A stretch of 5,705 nt of DNA from NCBI GenBank assembly GCA_035359995.1, contig DAORZT010000097.1:1-5705 (forward strand), in the 5' to 3' direction. The stretch is from JAKPCT01 sp029553165. GTDB lineage: Bacteria; Bacillota; UBA4882; UBA8346. Shown piece by piece: positions 5,621 through 5,705 of this stretch (positions are counted from its first letter, which is position 1; each line of letters opens with the position of its first letter). Position numbers and translations under genes: made by a program. The notes under the pieces are model-generated. The model did no database searches, was not told the DNA's origin, and saw only the letters and a list, made by a program, of their open reading frames with translations.

Positions 5621-5705
5621 TGGTTTAAAAGGGTCCTATAATAAAAGACAAAAGGAGCATTCCTGTAAAGAAAAATAATGAACTTTGAAAAAAGAGATGC
5701 CACAC

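Noticed and set aside
5551..5703. N-terminal extension of the Spo0E-like frame to 116 residues, containing a hydrophobic segment that looks like a membrane anchor
   Set aside because: The extended -10 promoter, the inverted repeat and the Shine-Dalgarno site all lie inside the extension, and the Spo0E domain is complete without it.
5637..5705. Possible divergent plus-strand gene: TATAAT at 5637-5642, AAAGGAG at 5651-5657, ATG at 5678 with a frame open to the window end (MNFEKRDAT)
   Set aside because: No acceptable -35 is present, the Shine-Dalgarno site is 20 nt from the ATG, and only nine codons are visible. It may be real, but it cannot be supported from this window.
1..5705. A novel defence, mobile or phage-derived system
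   Set aside because: No integrase, transposase, toxin-antitoxin pair, repeats or attachment sites are seen. All main genes belong to a conserved sporulation/stress module and its regulator.

Overview
The window looks like chromosomal DNA of a spore-forming Firmicute (Bacillota). A SpoVR-family gene and a Spo0E-like gene lie within it, the ribosome binding sites are strong GGAGG-type sites, and the sigma-A-type promoter has an extended -10. The left end carries a probable outer-membrane beta-barrel protein with a C-terminal phenylalanine. If that reading is right, the host is a diderm (two-membrane) spore former of the kind found in Negativicutes, Halanaerobiia or Limnochordia. The lineage is inferred, and I cannot name a species.

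Layout. Bases 2-490 (+) are the 3' part of the beta-barrel gene, which is cut by the window edge and followed by a rho-independent terminator at 570-613. The rest of the gap to 777 is AT-rich and holds a small perfect inverted repeat (718-733) but no convincing promoter. Bases 778-5271 (+) are a compact three-gene operon: prkA (AAA+ ATPase, historically called a serine protein kinase), a yhbH/yeaH-type DUF444 gene (von Willebrand A-like), and spoVR. The gaps are 46 bp and 2 bp. Each gene has its own Shine-Dalgarno site, and that of spoVR lies inside the end of yhbH. A terminator hairpin at 5323-5361 ends the operon. Its right arm and T-tract overlap the 3' end of a convergent minus-strand gene (5353-5550), which encodes a small Spo0E-like protein. 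That gene has a clear promoter at 5585-5614, and a perfect 10-bp inverted repeat, operator-like, covers the promoter.

How the genes may work together. PrkA, YhbH and SpoVR are a conserved trio, known as YeaG, YeaH and YcgB in Proteobacteria. In Bacillus all three are linked to sporulation, and SpoVR is linked to spore cortex formation. An AAA+ ATPase encoded beside a VWA-like protein recalls other AAA/VWA pairs, so PrkA-YhbH may act as a remodelling or proteolytic machine with SpoVR as partner or effector. That last step is inference. The Spo0E-like protein would act earlier, by dephosphorylating Spo0A~P and restraining entry into sporulation.

I see no tRNA, rRNA, CRISPR array, insertion sequence or phage gene. 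The window is mostly a known sporulation/stress module. The points that most deserve a second look are the operator over the spo0E-like promoter, the possible metal site in SpoVR, and the beta-barrel gene beside sporulation genes.
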